Shown here one piece after another: positions 51,311 to 60,934 of a DNA stretch of 64,000 bases. Under the pieces are notes generated by a model. It saw only the letters and a program-made list of their open reading frames with translations, had not been told where the DNA came from and did not search any database. Position numbers and translations under genes: made by a program. This stretch comes from Oleidesulfovibrio alaskensis DSM 16109 (GTDB lineage: Bacteria; Desulfobacterota; Desulfovibrionia; Desulfovibrionales; Desulfovibrionaceae), in NCBI RefSeq assembly GCF_000482745.1, contig NZ_AXWQ01000005.1:372001-436000 (forward strand). Reading direction: 5' to 3'. Numbering within the stretch: position 1 is the stretch's first letter; each line of letters begins with the position of its first letter.

Positions 51311-52895
51311 ACTTATTGCCACCGCCATATATCTGGGTTGCTGTTTCTGGCTTTCCTGGAAGGCATGGAAAGAAACAGGCAGCAATGCCGACTACATGCT
51401 GGCCGGCAGACAGGCCGGGCCTTTTGTCATGGCCATGTCTTACGGAGCCACGTTCATTTCCACGTCGGCCATCATCGGTTTCGGCGGGGCCGCGGCCATG
51501 TTCGGTTTTTCCGTACTGTGGCTCACGGTGCTCAACATCGGTGTGGGCGTTTTCATTGCCATGGTGTTTTTCGGCAGACGCACCCGCCGCATGGGGCTGG
51601 CTCTCGATTCGCACACGTTTCCGGAACTGCTGGGCAGACGATATGACTCGCGTTTCATTCAGGGGTTTTCCGGCAGCATCATTTTTCTGTTCATTCCGGT
51701 TTACGCCGCAGCAGTTCTCATCGGCATTGCGCGGCTGGCCGAAGTGTCGCTGGGTGTGCCTTATGTGGCGGCACTGCTCAGCGTCACGGCCATTCTGGCA
51801 CTGTATGTCATCACCGGCGGCATCAAGGCCGTCATGTACACCGACGCATTTCAAGGCACACTTATGGTGCTTATGATGCTGATGCTTGTGGGCTATACCT
51901 ACTGGATGCTGGGCGGCGTCATTCCCGCGCACGAAACCCTTTCGGACATGGCGCCGCTGATGCCCGAGAAACTGCGCGCCGGCGGCATGCTGGGGTGGAC
52001 ACAGGGCACCGTGACCGGCTCGCCCCTGTGGCTGGTCATCTACACCACCATCGTTTACGGCGTGGGCGTGGGGGTACTGGCGCAACCGCAGCTTGCCGTG
52101 CGCTACATGACTGTGCCCTCGGACAGAGAACTGCACAGGGCCGTACTGTTCGGCGGAGTGTTCATTCTGCTGATGACCGGCGTGGCTTTCACGGTCGGCG
52201 CACTTTCCAACGCGGTGTTTTTTCAGAAGTTCGGTAAAATTGCCATACAGATGGGCGGCGGAAATGTGGACAAGATAATTCCCGCCTATGTGGAAACCAT
52301 GATGCCCGGCTGGTTTTCAGGATTTTTTCTGCTGGCCATGATGGCCGCCGCCATGTCCACCATGTCGGGGCAATATCATACCGGCGGCACGGCGCTGGGG
52401 CACGACATCATCACACGCACTCTGGGCAGAAAGCAGCAGGGGCTTGCCGCCAACCGCATCGGTGTGGTCATAACCATACTTGCCTCGCTGGTCTGGGCAT
52501 GGGTACTGCCCGGCTCTGTCATTGCCAGAGCCACCGCTTTTTTCTTCGGGCTGTGCGCAGCCACTTTTCTGCCTGCTTATTCTCTGGGGCTTTACTGGCG
52601 CGGCATGACCAAAACCGGCGCCAAGGTGTCCATGCTGGGCGGATTCGCAGCATCCATGTTCTGGCTGCTGTTCATCCATGAAAAAGAAGCCGCAGCCATC
52701 GGGCTGTGCCGCTGGCTGACCGGCAAAGCCACTCTGGTTGCCGACGCAGTGCCCGGTTCGGCACTGCATCTGCTGCAGTGGGTCGACCCCAATGTGGTGG
52801 CGCTGCCGCTGTCGTTTCTGCTGGCGGCGGGCGTCAGTACGGCTACCCGTCCGGTGGCACGGGAACATCTGGACCTGTGTTACAGCAGGTGCTGA
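51300..52895 (+). CDS. sodium:solute symporter (SSS family)
   Basis: A 531-residue inner-membrane symporter with about 13 helices. SSS-type blocks: NADYMLAGRQAGPFVMAMSYGATFIST at the start, ALYVITGGIKAVMYTDAFQGTLM in the middle and MMAAAMSTMSGQYHTGGTALGHDI near residue 350. It imports an organic solute with sodium; substrate not clear (acetate, proline, pantothenate and others use this fold). ATG at 51300 has GGAGGGACAGAGA before it. It is set inside the MacA/MacB-type gene series. Confidence 0.9.
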   Translation: MTGKLIATAIYLGCCFWLSWKAWKETGSNADYMLAGRQAGPFVMAMSYGATFISTSAIIGFGGAAAMFGFSVLWLTVLNIGVGVFIAMVFFGRRTRRMGLALDSHTFPELLGRRYDSRFIQGFSGSIIFLFIPVYAAAVLIGIARLAEVSLGVPYVAALLSVTAILALYVITGGIKAVMYTDAFQGTLMVLMMLMLVGYTYWMLGGVIPAHETLSDMAPLMPEKLRAGGMLGWTQGTVTGSPLWLVIYTTIVYGVGVGVLAQPQLAVRYMTVPSDRELHRAVLFGGVFILLMTGVAFTVGALSNAVFFQKFGKIAIQMGGGNVDKIIPAYVETMMPGWFSGFFLLAMMAAAMSTMSGQYHTGGTALGHDIITRTLGRKQQGLAANRIGVVITILASLVWAWVLPGSVIARATAFFFGLCAATFLPAYSLGLYWRGMTKTGAKVSMLGGFAASMFWLLFIHEKEAAAIGLCRWLTGKATLVADAVPGSALHLLQWVDPNVVALPLSFLLAAGVSTATRPVAREHLDLCYSRC

Positions 52896-53045
52896 CGGTC
52901 CGGCACATCTGCCGGTACAATGCAGTGCCGTTATCGCCTCTGTCCGGCGTGCCGCGTTTTTCCGCGGCCGCCGGACAGCCGTTTCAGGGCTTTTTTTACG
53001 CGGCGCTTACGGGTATGATAACGCATTGCAAGGAGCACCGTCACA

Positions 53046-54410
53046 GTGAAGTCACACCCGCACACCATATCCGGTTCGTCTGATTCTGTTCCCTCGGCGG
53101 GCACGGGGGCGCTGTCCGGTCCGCCGGATTCGCCGGCGCAGACACGGGCGCAGACACGGGCGCTGCACCGGCGCGTCATCCACGCGGCACGGGTTTTGTG
53201 GCGCATACAGCATATCGCCTTTACGGCTGTATGGGCGCATCGCCTGCGCAGTGCGTTTGTGGTCACGGCCATTGCACTGGGCATAGCCTCGCTGACGGTC
53301 ATCATAGCGGCAGTGGACGGTGCACAAAAAAAAGCGCTCGAAATCACCAAAGAATTCGGCCCGGATGCCGCCCTGATTTTCGGGGGCGACATTTTCAACC
53401 GTGCAGTGGGACAGCGGCTTACCACCCTGACCCCTCATGACGCCCGCAGTATCCGGCAGATGCTGCCCGGTGTCTATCTGGTGGTGCCCATGCGCTCCAA
53501 GCGCGGCATCACCGCCAAAGCAAACGGCAACAACGCCGAAGTCGAACGCATTGTTGGGGCAACGGCAAACTATGCGGAAGCATGGAACTGGCCGCTTTCA
53601 CAAGGCCGCGACTTCACTCAGGCCGATGTGGACAGAGGCGCACGGGTATGTCTGCTGGGTGTCGATCCCCGCGACAAACTGTTTGCCGGTGTTCCGCCGC
53701 TGGGCCGCACCGTGTTTCTCAACAACATCCCCTTCACCGTGGTGGGCGTGCTGAGCAAACGCGGCACGAGTTCCCCCAATGCTCGGCTTGATGACCGCAT
53801 TATTGTACCGCTGACAACACTGACCCAGCGCTTTAATATGGACAGGCGCCACTTTCCCGCCCTGCGGGTGAAATTCACCAATGCCGAAGCCATGGACGAG
53901 CACAAAGAGGGGCTTAAAAGCCTGCTGCGCCACCTGCACAACCTGCGTCCCGGCGACCCCGACGACTTTTCCATCATCACCGCGGATGAAGTGATGAAAT
54001 TCATCGCCATGCTGCAGGGCGGACTGGTGGTGTTTCTGGGCATCACCGCTGCTTCCGCCATGGTTGTGGGAGGTTTTGTGCTGGCCAACCTGCTGTATCT
54101 GTCCATTGCCGAGCGCCAGATGGAAATAGGGCTGCGCAAAGCCATGGGAGCCCGCAACAGCGCCATTGTTCTCCAGTTTCTCATCGAATCCGTGACACTG
54201 ACCGTCATCGGCAGCCTGCTGGGGCTGTGCATAGGCATCGTGCTGGGCCGTATTCTTTCCGGATTCGACCTCATCGAGCTGGAACTTTCATGGAAGGTCT
54301 TTATCATCGGCGTGGCCTCGGCCGTAGCGGTAGGGCTTGTTTTCGGCCTGCGGCCCGCACGCAACGCGGCCGCACTGGACCCCATACACGCGCTGAAAGG
54401 AAACCAGTAA
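53046..54410 (+). CDS. MacB-like (FtsX family) ABC permease 1
   Basis: A 454-residue FtsX-type permease: a hydrophilic N-terminus with a Gln-Thr-Arg-Ala duplication, one helix (about 75-95), a periplasmic MacB domain, then three helices (about 325-355, 375-405, 415-440) and an end RPARNAAALDPIHALKG typical of these permeases. Start GTG at 53046 has AAGGAG ten bases before it. It forms half of a heterodimeric exporter with the next gene. It is separated from its ATPase and adaptor by the symporter pair. Confidence 0.9.
   Translation: MKSHPHTISGSSDSVPSAGTGALSGPPDSPAQTRAQTRALHRRVIHAARVLWRIQHIAFTAVWAHRLRSAFVVTAIALGIASLTVIIAAVDGAQKKALEITKEFGPDAALIFGGDIFNRAVGQRLTTLTPHDARSIRQMLPGVYLVVPMRSKRGITAKANGNNAEVERIVGATANYAEAWNWPLSQGRDFTQADVDRGARVCLLGVDPRDKLFAGVPPLGRTVFLNNIPFTVVGVLSKRGTSSPNARLDDRIIVPLTTLTQRFNMDRRHFPALRVKFTNAEAMDEHKEGLKSLLRHLHNLRPGDPDDFSIITADEVMKFIAMLQGGLVVFLGITAASAMVVGGFVLANLLYLSIAERQMEIGLRKAMGARNSAIVLQFLIESVTLTVIGSLLGLCIGIVLGRILSGFDLIELELSWKVFIIGVASAVAVGLVFGLRPARNAAALDPIHALKGNQ
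53137..53160. repeat. 12-base tandem duplication inside the permease gene
   Basis: GCAGACACGGGC is repeated twice in frame, giving a repeated Gln-Thr-Arg-Ala in the N-terminal tail of the permease, a likely site of length variation. Confidence 0.85.
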
Positions 54411-54411
54411 C

Positions 54412-55647
54412 ATGAGCAGAACCACAGGCATGCTCAGCGGTCTGCGCATCGCGCGCCAGTCGCTTTCCACCCACCGTATGCGTACAGTTCTGGCCATGCT
54501 GGGAGTTTTTCTGGGTGCCATGGTGCTTACCGGCGTGCTTCATATTTCCAAATCGCTGGTGCGCAAGGCTGAAATAGAAACAGAAAAACTGGGGCCCAAC
54601 CTGTTTCAGGCAGCATCCGGCACCATCAGCTTCCGCAGAAGCGGTTCTGCACGCTTCAGAGGAGAAACCACCACGTTTTCCCTGCGCGACGCCGAAGCAC
54701 TGTTACGTTCTGTACCGCAGATAGAAAAAGGCGTGCCCTATGTCACCCGCACCATGCCCATCCGCAAAGGACGTATGGCCACGCAGTGTCAGCTTGTGGC
54801 CACCCTGCCGCTGTACACCGACGTGCGCAATATCGAAATTGATGCGGGCCGGTTCTTCACCTCTCGCGAGGTGGAAGAAATGGCTAAAGTCATCGTGCTG
54901 GGCCGTACCATTGCGGAACGGCTGTTCGGTTCCCCTGCACAGGCTCTGGGCCAGACGGTTTTCTTTTACCGCGCCAACCTTACCGTAGTCGGCATAATGG
55001 CCGAAAAAGGCAGTGATCTTTCCGGTACCGATCAGGACGAACAGGTGTTTGTGCCGCTGACAACCTACATGCGGCGCATGTCAAACCAGACATGGGTTTC
55101 GGGCGTGTTCATGAACCTGAAACGCGGCGCTTCGGAAGACGCCGCACGCAGAGCCGCCACGGAGATACTGCGGCAGCGCCACGGCACTTCCGGAAATGAT
55201 GACGACTTTTCCATCCTTACCGCACGCGAAGCCACGCAATTGCAGAAAAAGGCTCTGGATCTCGTATGGACGCTGGGACTGCTTTCCTCCGGCATTTCTT
55301 TTTCCGTCGGCAGTCTGGGCATTCTGTCCATAATGATTCTGCTGGTCCGCGCCCGCCGGCTGGAGATAGGCATACGCCGCTCTGTGGGAGCCACGCGGGG
55401 CAACATCATGGGACAGTTTCTTATGGAATCAGCCATCATGGCCGGTGCTGGCGGCGCCGCAGGCGTGATTACGTCAGCCGGACTGATTACAATTGTCTAC
55501 TATTTTGCCGGCCTGCCGTTTGTATACGACCCGCTGCTCATCGGCGGCATATGCGCAGGCTCCGTTCTGCTGGGACTGGCCGCAGGGGCCTATCCGGCCT
55601 GGCAGGCATCGCGCCTTGAAATTCTGGCCGTACTGCGCAGCGCATGA
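54412..55647 (+). CDS. MacB-like (FtsX family) ABC permease 2
   Basis: A 411-residue FtsX-type permease: one N-terminal helix (about 20-45), periplasmic MacB-type domain, three C-terminal helices and the terminal AYPAWQASRLEILAVLRSA. LGVFLGAMVLTGVL and IRRSVGATRGNIMGQFLMESAIM match the family. It starts one base after the end of permease 1, so they are translated together. The two probably form a heterodimer with the ATPase and adaptor encoded upstream. Confidence 0.9.
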   Translation: MSRTTGMLSGLRIARQSLSTHRMRTVLAMLGVFLGAMVLTGVLHISKSLVRKAEIETEKLGPNLFQAASGTISFRRSGSARFRGETTTFSLRDAEALLRSVPQIEKGVPYVTRTMPIRKGRMATQCQLVATLPLYTDVRNIEIDAGRFFTSREVEEMAKVIVLGRTIAERLFGSPAQALGQTVFFYRANLTVVGIMAEKGSDLSGTDQDEQVFVPLTTYMRRMSNQTWVSGVFMNLKRGASEDAARRAATEILRQRHGTSGNDDDFSILTAREATQLQKKALDLVWTLGLLSSGISFSVGSLGILSIMILLVRARRLEIGIRRSVGATRGNIMGQFLMESAIMAGAGGAAGVITSAGLITIVYYFAGLPFVYDPLLIGGICAGSVLLGLAAGAYPAWQASRLEILAVLRSA

Positions 55648-55755
55648 CGGTGGCCGCACATTGCGCGCCATCGCAAACCACGATATGCCGGATAAAAACA
55701 ATCCACCGGCGCCCGCACCCGTTTCAGGCAGATGCGGTGCATACAGAGAGACCAC

Positions 55756-56511
55756 ATGATCCCTTTTGCAGGACACACCGGCACGGAAACGTTTCCGGTA
55801 CGCACATACGATGCCGACAGCACCGGCAGAGCAGGTATACGGGCCATAGCTGATTATTTTCAGGAAGCCGCCTCCGGCCATGCCCGCACATTGGGCTTTC
55901 CTGCCGAACGCCTGAGAGCGGAACAGCTCGCATGGGTTCTTGCCCGGCTGCAGATAACTGTAAACCGCTTTCCTCCGGCAGGAGAAACAGTGACCGCCGT
56001 AACCTGGCCGGCCGCGCATGAAAGACACATGGCCTACCGCTGTTACGAGTTGTATACTCAGGATGGAGAACTGCTGGCCGCAGGTACCAGTGCATGGGTA
56101 ACCATACATCTTGCGGACAGAAGCATGGTTCCGCTTCCCGATTTCATCAGGGACGGCTATCCGCAGGACAACCCGCCATGCCGCCCTTTTGAAACGCGCA
56201 CCCTGCCCAGACTGCGTGAAGAAGCTGCAGGTGTGCGCATACGCACCCGCAGAGCAGATCTGGATATCAACGGCCATGTAAACAATGTGCACTATCTGCA
56301 GTGGCTGCTGGAATGTATGCCGTGTGACCGGCAAAACGAGCTGCGCGCCGTGGATATATCATTCCGCGCGGAATGCTTTGCCGATACGGAAATTGTCAGC
56401 GCCAGAGGTGCACTGACCGGAGAGCACACCGTGCTGCACTGCATACGCACCGCGGACGACGCGAAAGAACTGTGCCGTGCCCGCAGCCGGTGGGCAGCCC
56501 CTCTGGGCTGA
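55756..56511 (+). CDS. acyl-ACP thioesterase (FatA/FatB-type double hot-dog)
   Basis: A 251-residue protein with two hot-dog domains of the acyl-ACP thioesterase family. The C-terminal block ADLDINGHVNNVHYLQWLLE holds the conserved DxNGHVNN.HY active-site motif; the N-terminal domain (GRAGIRAIADYFQEAASGHA) matches the bacterial branch. It hydrolyses acyl-ACP to free fatty acid. The ATG at 55756 was chosen over an upstream one by alignment. It follows the exporter genes closely, which may mean the exporter moves a lipid-like product, but this is speculation. Confidence 0.88.
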   Translation: MIPFAGHTGTETFPVRTYDADSTGRAGIRAIADYFQEAASGHARTLGFPAERLRAEQLAWVLARLQITVNRFPPAGETVTAVTWPAAHERHMAYRCYELYTQDGELLAAGTSAWVTIHLADRSMVPLPDFIRDGYPQDNPPCRPFETRTLPRLREEAAGVRIRTRRADLDINGHVNNVHYLQWLLECMPCDRQNELRAVDISFRAECFADTEIVSARGALTGEHTVLHCIRTADDAKELCRARSRWAAPLG

Positions 56512-56557
56512 ATATCACCCCGGCCGGAGCCATGAAAGACAGGAGAACGCACCAGCC

Positions 56558-57130
56558 ATGATGCGCAATCTTGCCGCCGAAATACTGCGATATGTTCAGG
56601 CTGCCCCTTTTCCGCACCTGACAAGTGTCAAAGTGACCCTGCTGGCCGCCGTAACCGGAGCCGAAGCCAGAGCGCTGATGGCACAGGCCGGCAGCCTTGC
56701 CCAGATGGCCGAGACCCAGCCCCGCCTGTGGCAGTGGCTTGCCTTGTGGGGGCCCGCATGGGTGCTGACTCTGCTGGCCGCGCTCTTCCTGTGGGGGGTC
56801 GTGCTATGTCAGGCCGACGCATTTTCACGCTTCCGTGAATTCAAACGGGTGCGTGCCATGCTGGCACGTTACGGATTCAACCCGCGCCTGCTGCGTCCGG
56901 TTTCTTCTTCGCGCTGTCAGCGCGATGCCGCGCTGCTGGCCGCGCGGGAGACAGGCTACCGTGTGCAGGCCGTGCGTTACTTCAAGGAGCGCGGTTACCG
57001 CTGGTATCACATTCTGCCCGATGCCATCGTGCGTAATCCGCTGTTTTTCTTCCATCCGGAATTTCTACGGGCCACGTTCATACCCGGCAAAACCGTCCGT
57101 GCCGCCGGCGGCAGAAAGCCCCGGCGCTGA
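56558..57130 (+). CDS. membrane protein of unknown function
   Basis: A 190-residue protein with one or two central membrane helices (about residues 64-87, LWGPAWVLTLLAALFLWGVVLCQ) and a basic C-terminal half with many Arg/Tyr/Phe and a cysteine-containing SSSRCQRDAALLAARETGYRVQAV segment. It looks inner-membrane with a cytoplasmic basic domain. I do not recognise it. AGGAG lies 14 bases before the start, so the start could be the next ATG. Downstream of the thioesterase. Confidence 0.6.
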   Translation: MMRNLAAEILRYVQAAPFPHLTSVKVTLLAAVTGAEARALMAQAGSLAQMAETQPRLWQWLALWGPAWVLTLLAALFLWGVVLCQADAFSRFREFKRVRAMLARYGFNPRLLRPVSSSRCQRDAALLAARETGYRVQAVRYFKERGYRWYHILPDAIVRNPLFFFHPEFLRATFIPGKTVRAAGGRKPRR

Positions 57131-57274
57131 AGCCGCGTGCCGCCTTTATTACTTGCAGACGGGCATACGGTGATTATTGTTACCGGGTGGGCGCCGGATG
57201 CATACTGCTGCGGAAGGACCGCCCCCGCTTTATATCACTTCATGCATCAGGCCATTCCGTAAAGGAGCCATACA

Positions 57275-58021
57275 ATGAACTATACTATTCACCCGATGGT
57301 TGTCGGCTCAAAAGTGTTCGACAAAGGGATGATGACCTATCAGCAGAATTACGGCACCCCGTACACCATTCCCATATACAGCTGGCTGATAAAGGGCGGC
57401 GACAGGCCCATGCTCATCGATACCGGAGAAATGCACCCCATCAAGTCGGCAGACAGGGAAAAAGCACTGGGCGGCCCCATTGTCACTCTGGAAGAAGGGC
57501 TGGCCCGGCACGGACTCACTCCCGAAGACATAGGCGTCGTCATACACACGCACCTGCATAACGACCATTGCGAAAACGATTCCAAATGCGTGAACGCGGA
57601 AATATGGGTTCACGAAAAAGAGCTGGAACATATTCACAATCCGCACCCGCTGGATTTCCGGTACCTTGAGGATTACATAGAGGAAGTGGAAGAAAACGGT
57701 CAGCTGCGCGTTATCAGCGAAGCCGAAAAAGAGATTGTGCCCGGCATACGTGCGGTGCATACGCCTGCGCATACCGAAGGCGGCATGACCATTGTCGTGC
57801 AGACGGCTCAGGGGTCTGTCGCCATCACGGGGTTCTGCGTCATCGAAGAAAACCTGAACCCGCCTGCGGCGGTAAAAGCCATGGAAATGGATGTCATTCC
57901 CCCCGGCACCTGCACCAGTCCGGAACGCGCCTATGACATCATGCTGCGGGTCAAAGAGATGGCGGACATCATCATCCCCCTGCATGAACCGCATTACGCG
58001 TCCGTAGAACGCATCGGTTGA
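57275..58021 (+). CDS. metallo-beta-lactamase fold lactonase, AHL-lactonase type
   Basis: A 248-residue metallo-beta-lactamase fold enzyme. The metal site HTHLHNDHCEN (HxHxDH), a later AHTEGGMTIVV histidine, and the loop of the N-acyl homoserine lactonase (AiiA/AttM) family. The second histidine set toward the end (LHEPHYASVERI) is present. The substrate could be a lactone or other ester; AHL activity is not shown by sequence alone. AAAGGAG lies before the start. Single gene with its own terminator. Confidence 0.85.
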   Translation: MNYTIHPMVVGSKVFDKGMMTYQQNYGTPYTIPIYSWLIKGGDRPMLIDTGEMHPIKSADREKALGGPIVTLEEGLARHGLTPEDIGVVIHTHLHNDHCENDSKCVNAEIWVHEKELEHIHNPHPLDFRYLEDYIEEVEENGQLRVISEAEKEIVPGIRAVHTPAHTEGGMTIVVQTAQGSVAITGFCVIEENLNPPAAVKAMEMDVIPPGTCTSPERAYDIMLRVKEMADIIIPLHEPHYASVERIG

Positions 58022-58039
58022 GCGGCAGCCGCATATCAC

Positions 58040-58061
58040 AAGGGCCTCCGGGCCCTTTTTT
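58040..58061 (+). terminator. terminator after the lactonase-type gene
   Basis: AAGGGCC / GGCCCTT stem with TCCG loop followed by Ts, 18 bases past the stop codon. Confidence 0.92.
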
Positions 58062-58165
58062 AACGGCTGCGTGCCCTGCATGACACCGCACCTGACGTGC
58101 AAAAAGAAGGCTGCACCATATCCCGCCCCCCGAAAGCTATCCATCTGGGGCCGCCCTTGCCGGTG

Positions 58166-58198
58166 GTTGTGTGCTCAATGACAATTTATGTATACAAC
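58166..58198 (+). promoter_or_regulatory. imperfect dyad, candidate metal-responsive operator
   Basis: GTTGTGTGC, 15 bases, GTATACAAC (7 of 9 positions symmetrical) about 80 bases before the substrate-binding gene. This spacing would suit a dimeric regulator such as NikR, but the half-site does not match any box that I can vouch for. Confidence 0.35.
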
Positions 58199-58276
58199 AC
58201 CAGTTTTTTAGTAATATCTTTTTGACTTAAGTGGCACACAAGGCTACTCCATTAGTAAAATATACACGGAGGAGCC

Positions 58277-59875
58277 ATGAATTCCATGCACACATTTGCC
58301 CGCAGGGCCGGATTTGCAGGCGTTGTTCTGCTGCTGCTTGTCATCGGGGCCTTTCCGGCTCTGGCACAGAAAGACACTCTCATACTCGCCGTGGGCGGCG
58401 AAAATACCGAAGGTTATGACCCGCTTCTGGGCTGGGGCAACTACGGCAACCCGCTTTTTCACAGCACATTGTTCAAACGTGATGCAACCCTGAACATTGT
58501 TCCCGATCTGGCCACAAAACGGCAACTTTCCGCCGACAAAAAAGTCTGGACCATCACCATACGCGATGATGTGCAATTTTCCGACGGCACTCCTCTGACA
58601 GCTGAGGATGTGGCATTTACCTACAACAAAGGGCTTGAAGCAGGAGGCAAAATTGATCTTTCGCCCCTTGTCAAAGCCGAAGCAACTGACAGCCGCACGG
58701 TAAAGCTGCACCTTTCGCAGCCGGACATCACATTTGTACAGCACCTTGTGACGCTGGGCATAGTGCCCCGCACGCAGTACGGCCCCGCATACGGACGCAA
58801 CCCCGTCGGGTCGGGCCCTTACAAGCTGGTGCGCTGGGATGAGGGGCAGCAGCTGGTGGTGGAAGCCAACGAACGGTATTACGGCCATAAGCCGCAGATT
58901 AAAAAGCTTGTCTTTCTCTTTGCCGACGAAGACGCCGCTCTGGCGGCAGCCCGTGCGGGGCAGGTGGACGTGCTCGGCGTTCCTTCCAATCTGGCGGCGC
59001 AGGATATCGGCGGCATGCGGCTGCATGTTGTCAAAAGCGTGGACAACCGCGGGCTCATGTTTCCCGTTGTGCCTGATGAAGGGCGCACCACGCCTTCGGG
59101 TGCTCCGATAGGCAATGATGTGACAGCGGACATCGCCATACGCAAAGCCGTGAACTACGCTCTGGACAGGCAGGCGCTTGTCGCAGGCGTGCTGGACGGC
59201 TTCGGCAGGCCGGCTTACGGCGTGGTGGACGATCTGCCGTGGGACAATCCCGCAGTGCGCTTTGCCGACAACGATCCGGAAAAAGCGCGGGCCATTCTGG
59301 AAGCCGCGGGCTGGAAAGACACCGACGGTGACGGCATACGCGAAAAGAACGGACGCAAGGCTGAGTTCACCATTATCTACAACGCCAAGGACTCGCTGCG
59401 TCAGGGGCTGGCGCTGGCAGCCAGCGACATGCTGCGCCCCGTGGGCATACATGCCGTGCCCAAAGGTGAAAACTGGGACCGCATCAAAACCCGGCTGACC
59501 CATTCTCAGGTGGTCGTATACGGTTTCGGCGACCACAGCCCGCTCGAAATGTACAAGCTCTACCACACCCCCGGTCCTGACCCCATGTACTGGAACGCCG
59601 GATTCTATTCCAACCCCGTCGTGGACAGCCATCTGGAAAATGCCCGTTCGGCAGAATCCTTTGAAGCTTCCATACCTCACTGGCAGAAAGCCCAGTGGGA
59701 CAGCACCACCGGCTTCACCGTGCCCGGCGATGCCGCATGGGCGTGGATGGTCAACCTCGATCATACCTACTTTGTCAACAAATGCCTTGATGTGGGTACA
59801 TCGCAGATGGAACCCCACGGTCACGGCTGGCCCATCACAGCCAACATTGTTGAATGGACATGGACGTGCGATTAA
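58277..59875 (+). CDS. substrate-binding protein of a nickel/peptide-type ABC importer (NikA/NikZ-like)
   Basis: A 532-residue family 5 solute-binding protein. A signal peptide (about 1-31) is followed by the family blocks LFHSTLFKRDATLNIVPDLATK, FSDGTPLTAEDVAFTYNKGLE and GSGPYKLVRW; the C-terminal end (PHGHGWPITANIVEWTW) recalls the NikZ-type proteins of epsilonproteobacteria that import nickel. ATG at 58277 has GGAGGAGCC before it. Nickel, cobalt or a chelate is likely, but a peptide cannot be excluded. First gene of a five-gene operon. Confidence 0.8.
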   Translation: MNSMHTFARRAGFAGVVLLLLVIGAFPALAQKDTLILAVGGENTEGYDPLLGWGNYGNPLFHSTLFKRDATLNIVPDLATKRQLSADKKVWTITIRDDVQFSDGTPLTAEDVAFTYNKGLEAGGKIDLSPLVKAEATDSRTVKLHLSQPDITFVQHLVTLGIVPRTQYGPAYGRNPVGSGPYKLVRWDEGQQLVVEANERYYGHKPQIKKLVFLFADEDAALAAARAGQVDVLGVPSNLAAQDIGGMRLHVVKSVDNRGLMFPVVPDEGRTTPSGAPIGNDVTADIAIRKAVNYALDRQALVAGVLDGFGRPAYGVVDDLPWDNPAVRFADNDPEKARAILEAAGWKDTDGDGIREKNGRKAEFTIIYNAKDSLRQGLALAASDMLRPVGIHAVPKGENWDRIKTRLTHSQVVVYGFGDHSPLEMYKLYHTPGPDPMYWNAGFYSNPVVDSHLENARSAESFEASIPHWQKAQWDSTTGFTVPGDAAWAWMVNLDHTYFVNKCLDVGTSQMEPHGHGWPITANIVEWTWTCD

Positions 59876-60933
59876 GCGCTGATAACAGACCGGCGGAAGA
59901 GCCTGCGCCGCTCCGCCGGTCTGTATTATCCTCCGCAGCAGGCCGGCTGGCACGCTTTGCCGCTGCAAAAGCCGTCCGGCTGGCGCTGCTGCTGGTCTCT
60001 GTGGCAACCCTGTCGTTTGTACTGGTCAGCTTTTCCCCGGTCGACCCCATAGACGCCTATCTGGGGCCGTCCATTCTCAAGGTGTCTCCGGAACAGCGCG
60101 AGGTCATAGCACAGCGCTGGGGGCTGGACCAGCCGCCGGTGGAGCGGTTCACCCGCTGGGCGGCCAATCTGCTGCAGGGCGACTTCGGCACTTCAACCAT
60201 TTTCAACGAGCCGGTACTTACCGTCATCGTCAAGCGCTTCACCACATCCTTCTGGCTCATGTTCGCCGCCTGGACGGTGTCCGGCGTGCTCGGATTCACT
60301 CTGGGGCTGCTGGCGGGGGCCTATCCCGCAAGTCCGCTGGACAAAACCATCAGCTTCTATGCCTACCTCATGGCGTCCACTCCCACGTTCTGGGTCGGCA
60401 TGGTGCTGCTTACCTTTTTCTCCGTGCATCTGGGCTGGACGCCGGTACACGGGGCATGGCCCGCCGGCATGGCCGCACACGACGTCAGCCTGATGCAGCG
60501 CATACATCATCTCATCCTGCCGGCTGTCACGCTTTCACTCATCGGAGTGGCACAGATAGCCCTGCATACGCGTGAAAAGACCATCGACGTCATGCGCAGC
60601 GAACACGCCCTTTTTGCCATGGCGCAGGGAGAACGCCCTCTGGCCATTGTTTTCTGCCGCACGCTGCGCAATGTGGCCCTGCCCGCCGTAACACTGCAGT
60701 TTGCTTCACTGGGCGAACTGTTCGGGGGGGCCGTGCTGGCAGAACAGGTCTTCGCCTATCCGGGGCTGGGCAAAGCCACAGTGGAAGCCGGATTCAGGGG
60801 GGATGTGCCCCTGCTGCTGGGGCTGGTCATTTTCAGCACGGTATTTGTCTTTACCGGCAACACGGTGGCCGACCTGCTGTATATGATCGTAGACCCGCGC
60901 ATGCGGCGCAATGCCCGCAAAGGAGACCGGTAA
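59854..60933 (+). CDS. ABC permease, NikB/DppB-like
   Basis: A 359-residue permease of the DppB/NikB group. Helices at about 35-57 and then five in the core (after 125), with FSPVDPIDAYLGPSILKVSPEQREVIAQRWGLDQP early and EAA-loop sequence MRSEHALFAMAQGERPLAIVFCRTLRNVALPAV. The start overlaps the binding-protein stop by 22 bases, so translation is coupled. Longer than usual (about 315), because of a ~35-residue N-terminal tail. Confidence 0.88.
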   Translation: MDMDVRLSADNRPAEEPAPLRRSVLSSAAGRLARFAAAKAVRLALLLVSVATLSFVLVSFSPVDPIDAYLGPSILKVSPEQREVIAQRWGLDQPPVERFTRWAANLLQGDFGTSTIFNEPVLTVIVKRFTTSFWLMFAAWTVSGVLGFTLGLLAGAYPASPLDKTISFYAYLMASTPTFWVGMVLLTFFSVHLGWTPVHGAWPAGMAAHDVSLMQRIHHLILPAVTLSLIGVAQIALHTREKTIDVMRSEHALFAMAQGERPLAIVFCRTLRNVALPAVTLQFASLGELFGGAVLAEQVFAYPGLGKATVEAGFRGDVPLLLGLVIFSTVFVFTGNTVADLLYMIVDPRMRRNARKGDR

Positions 60934-60934
60934 C

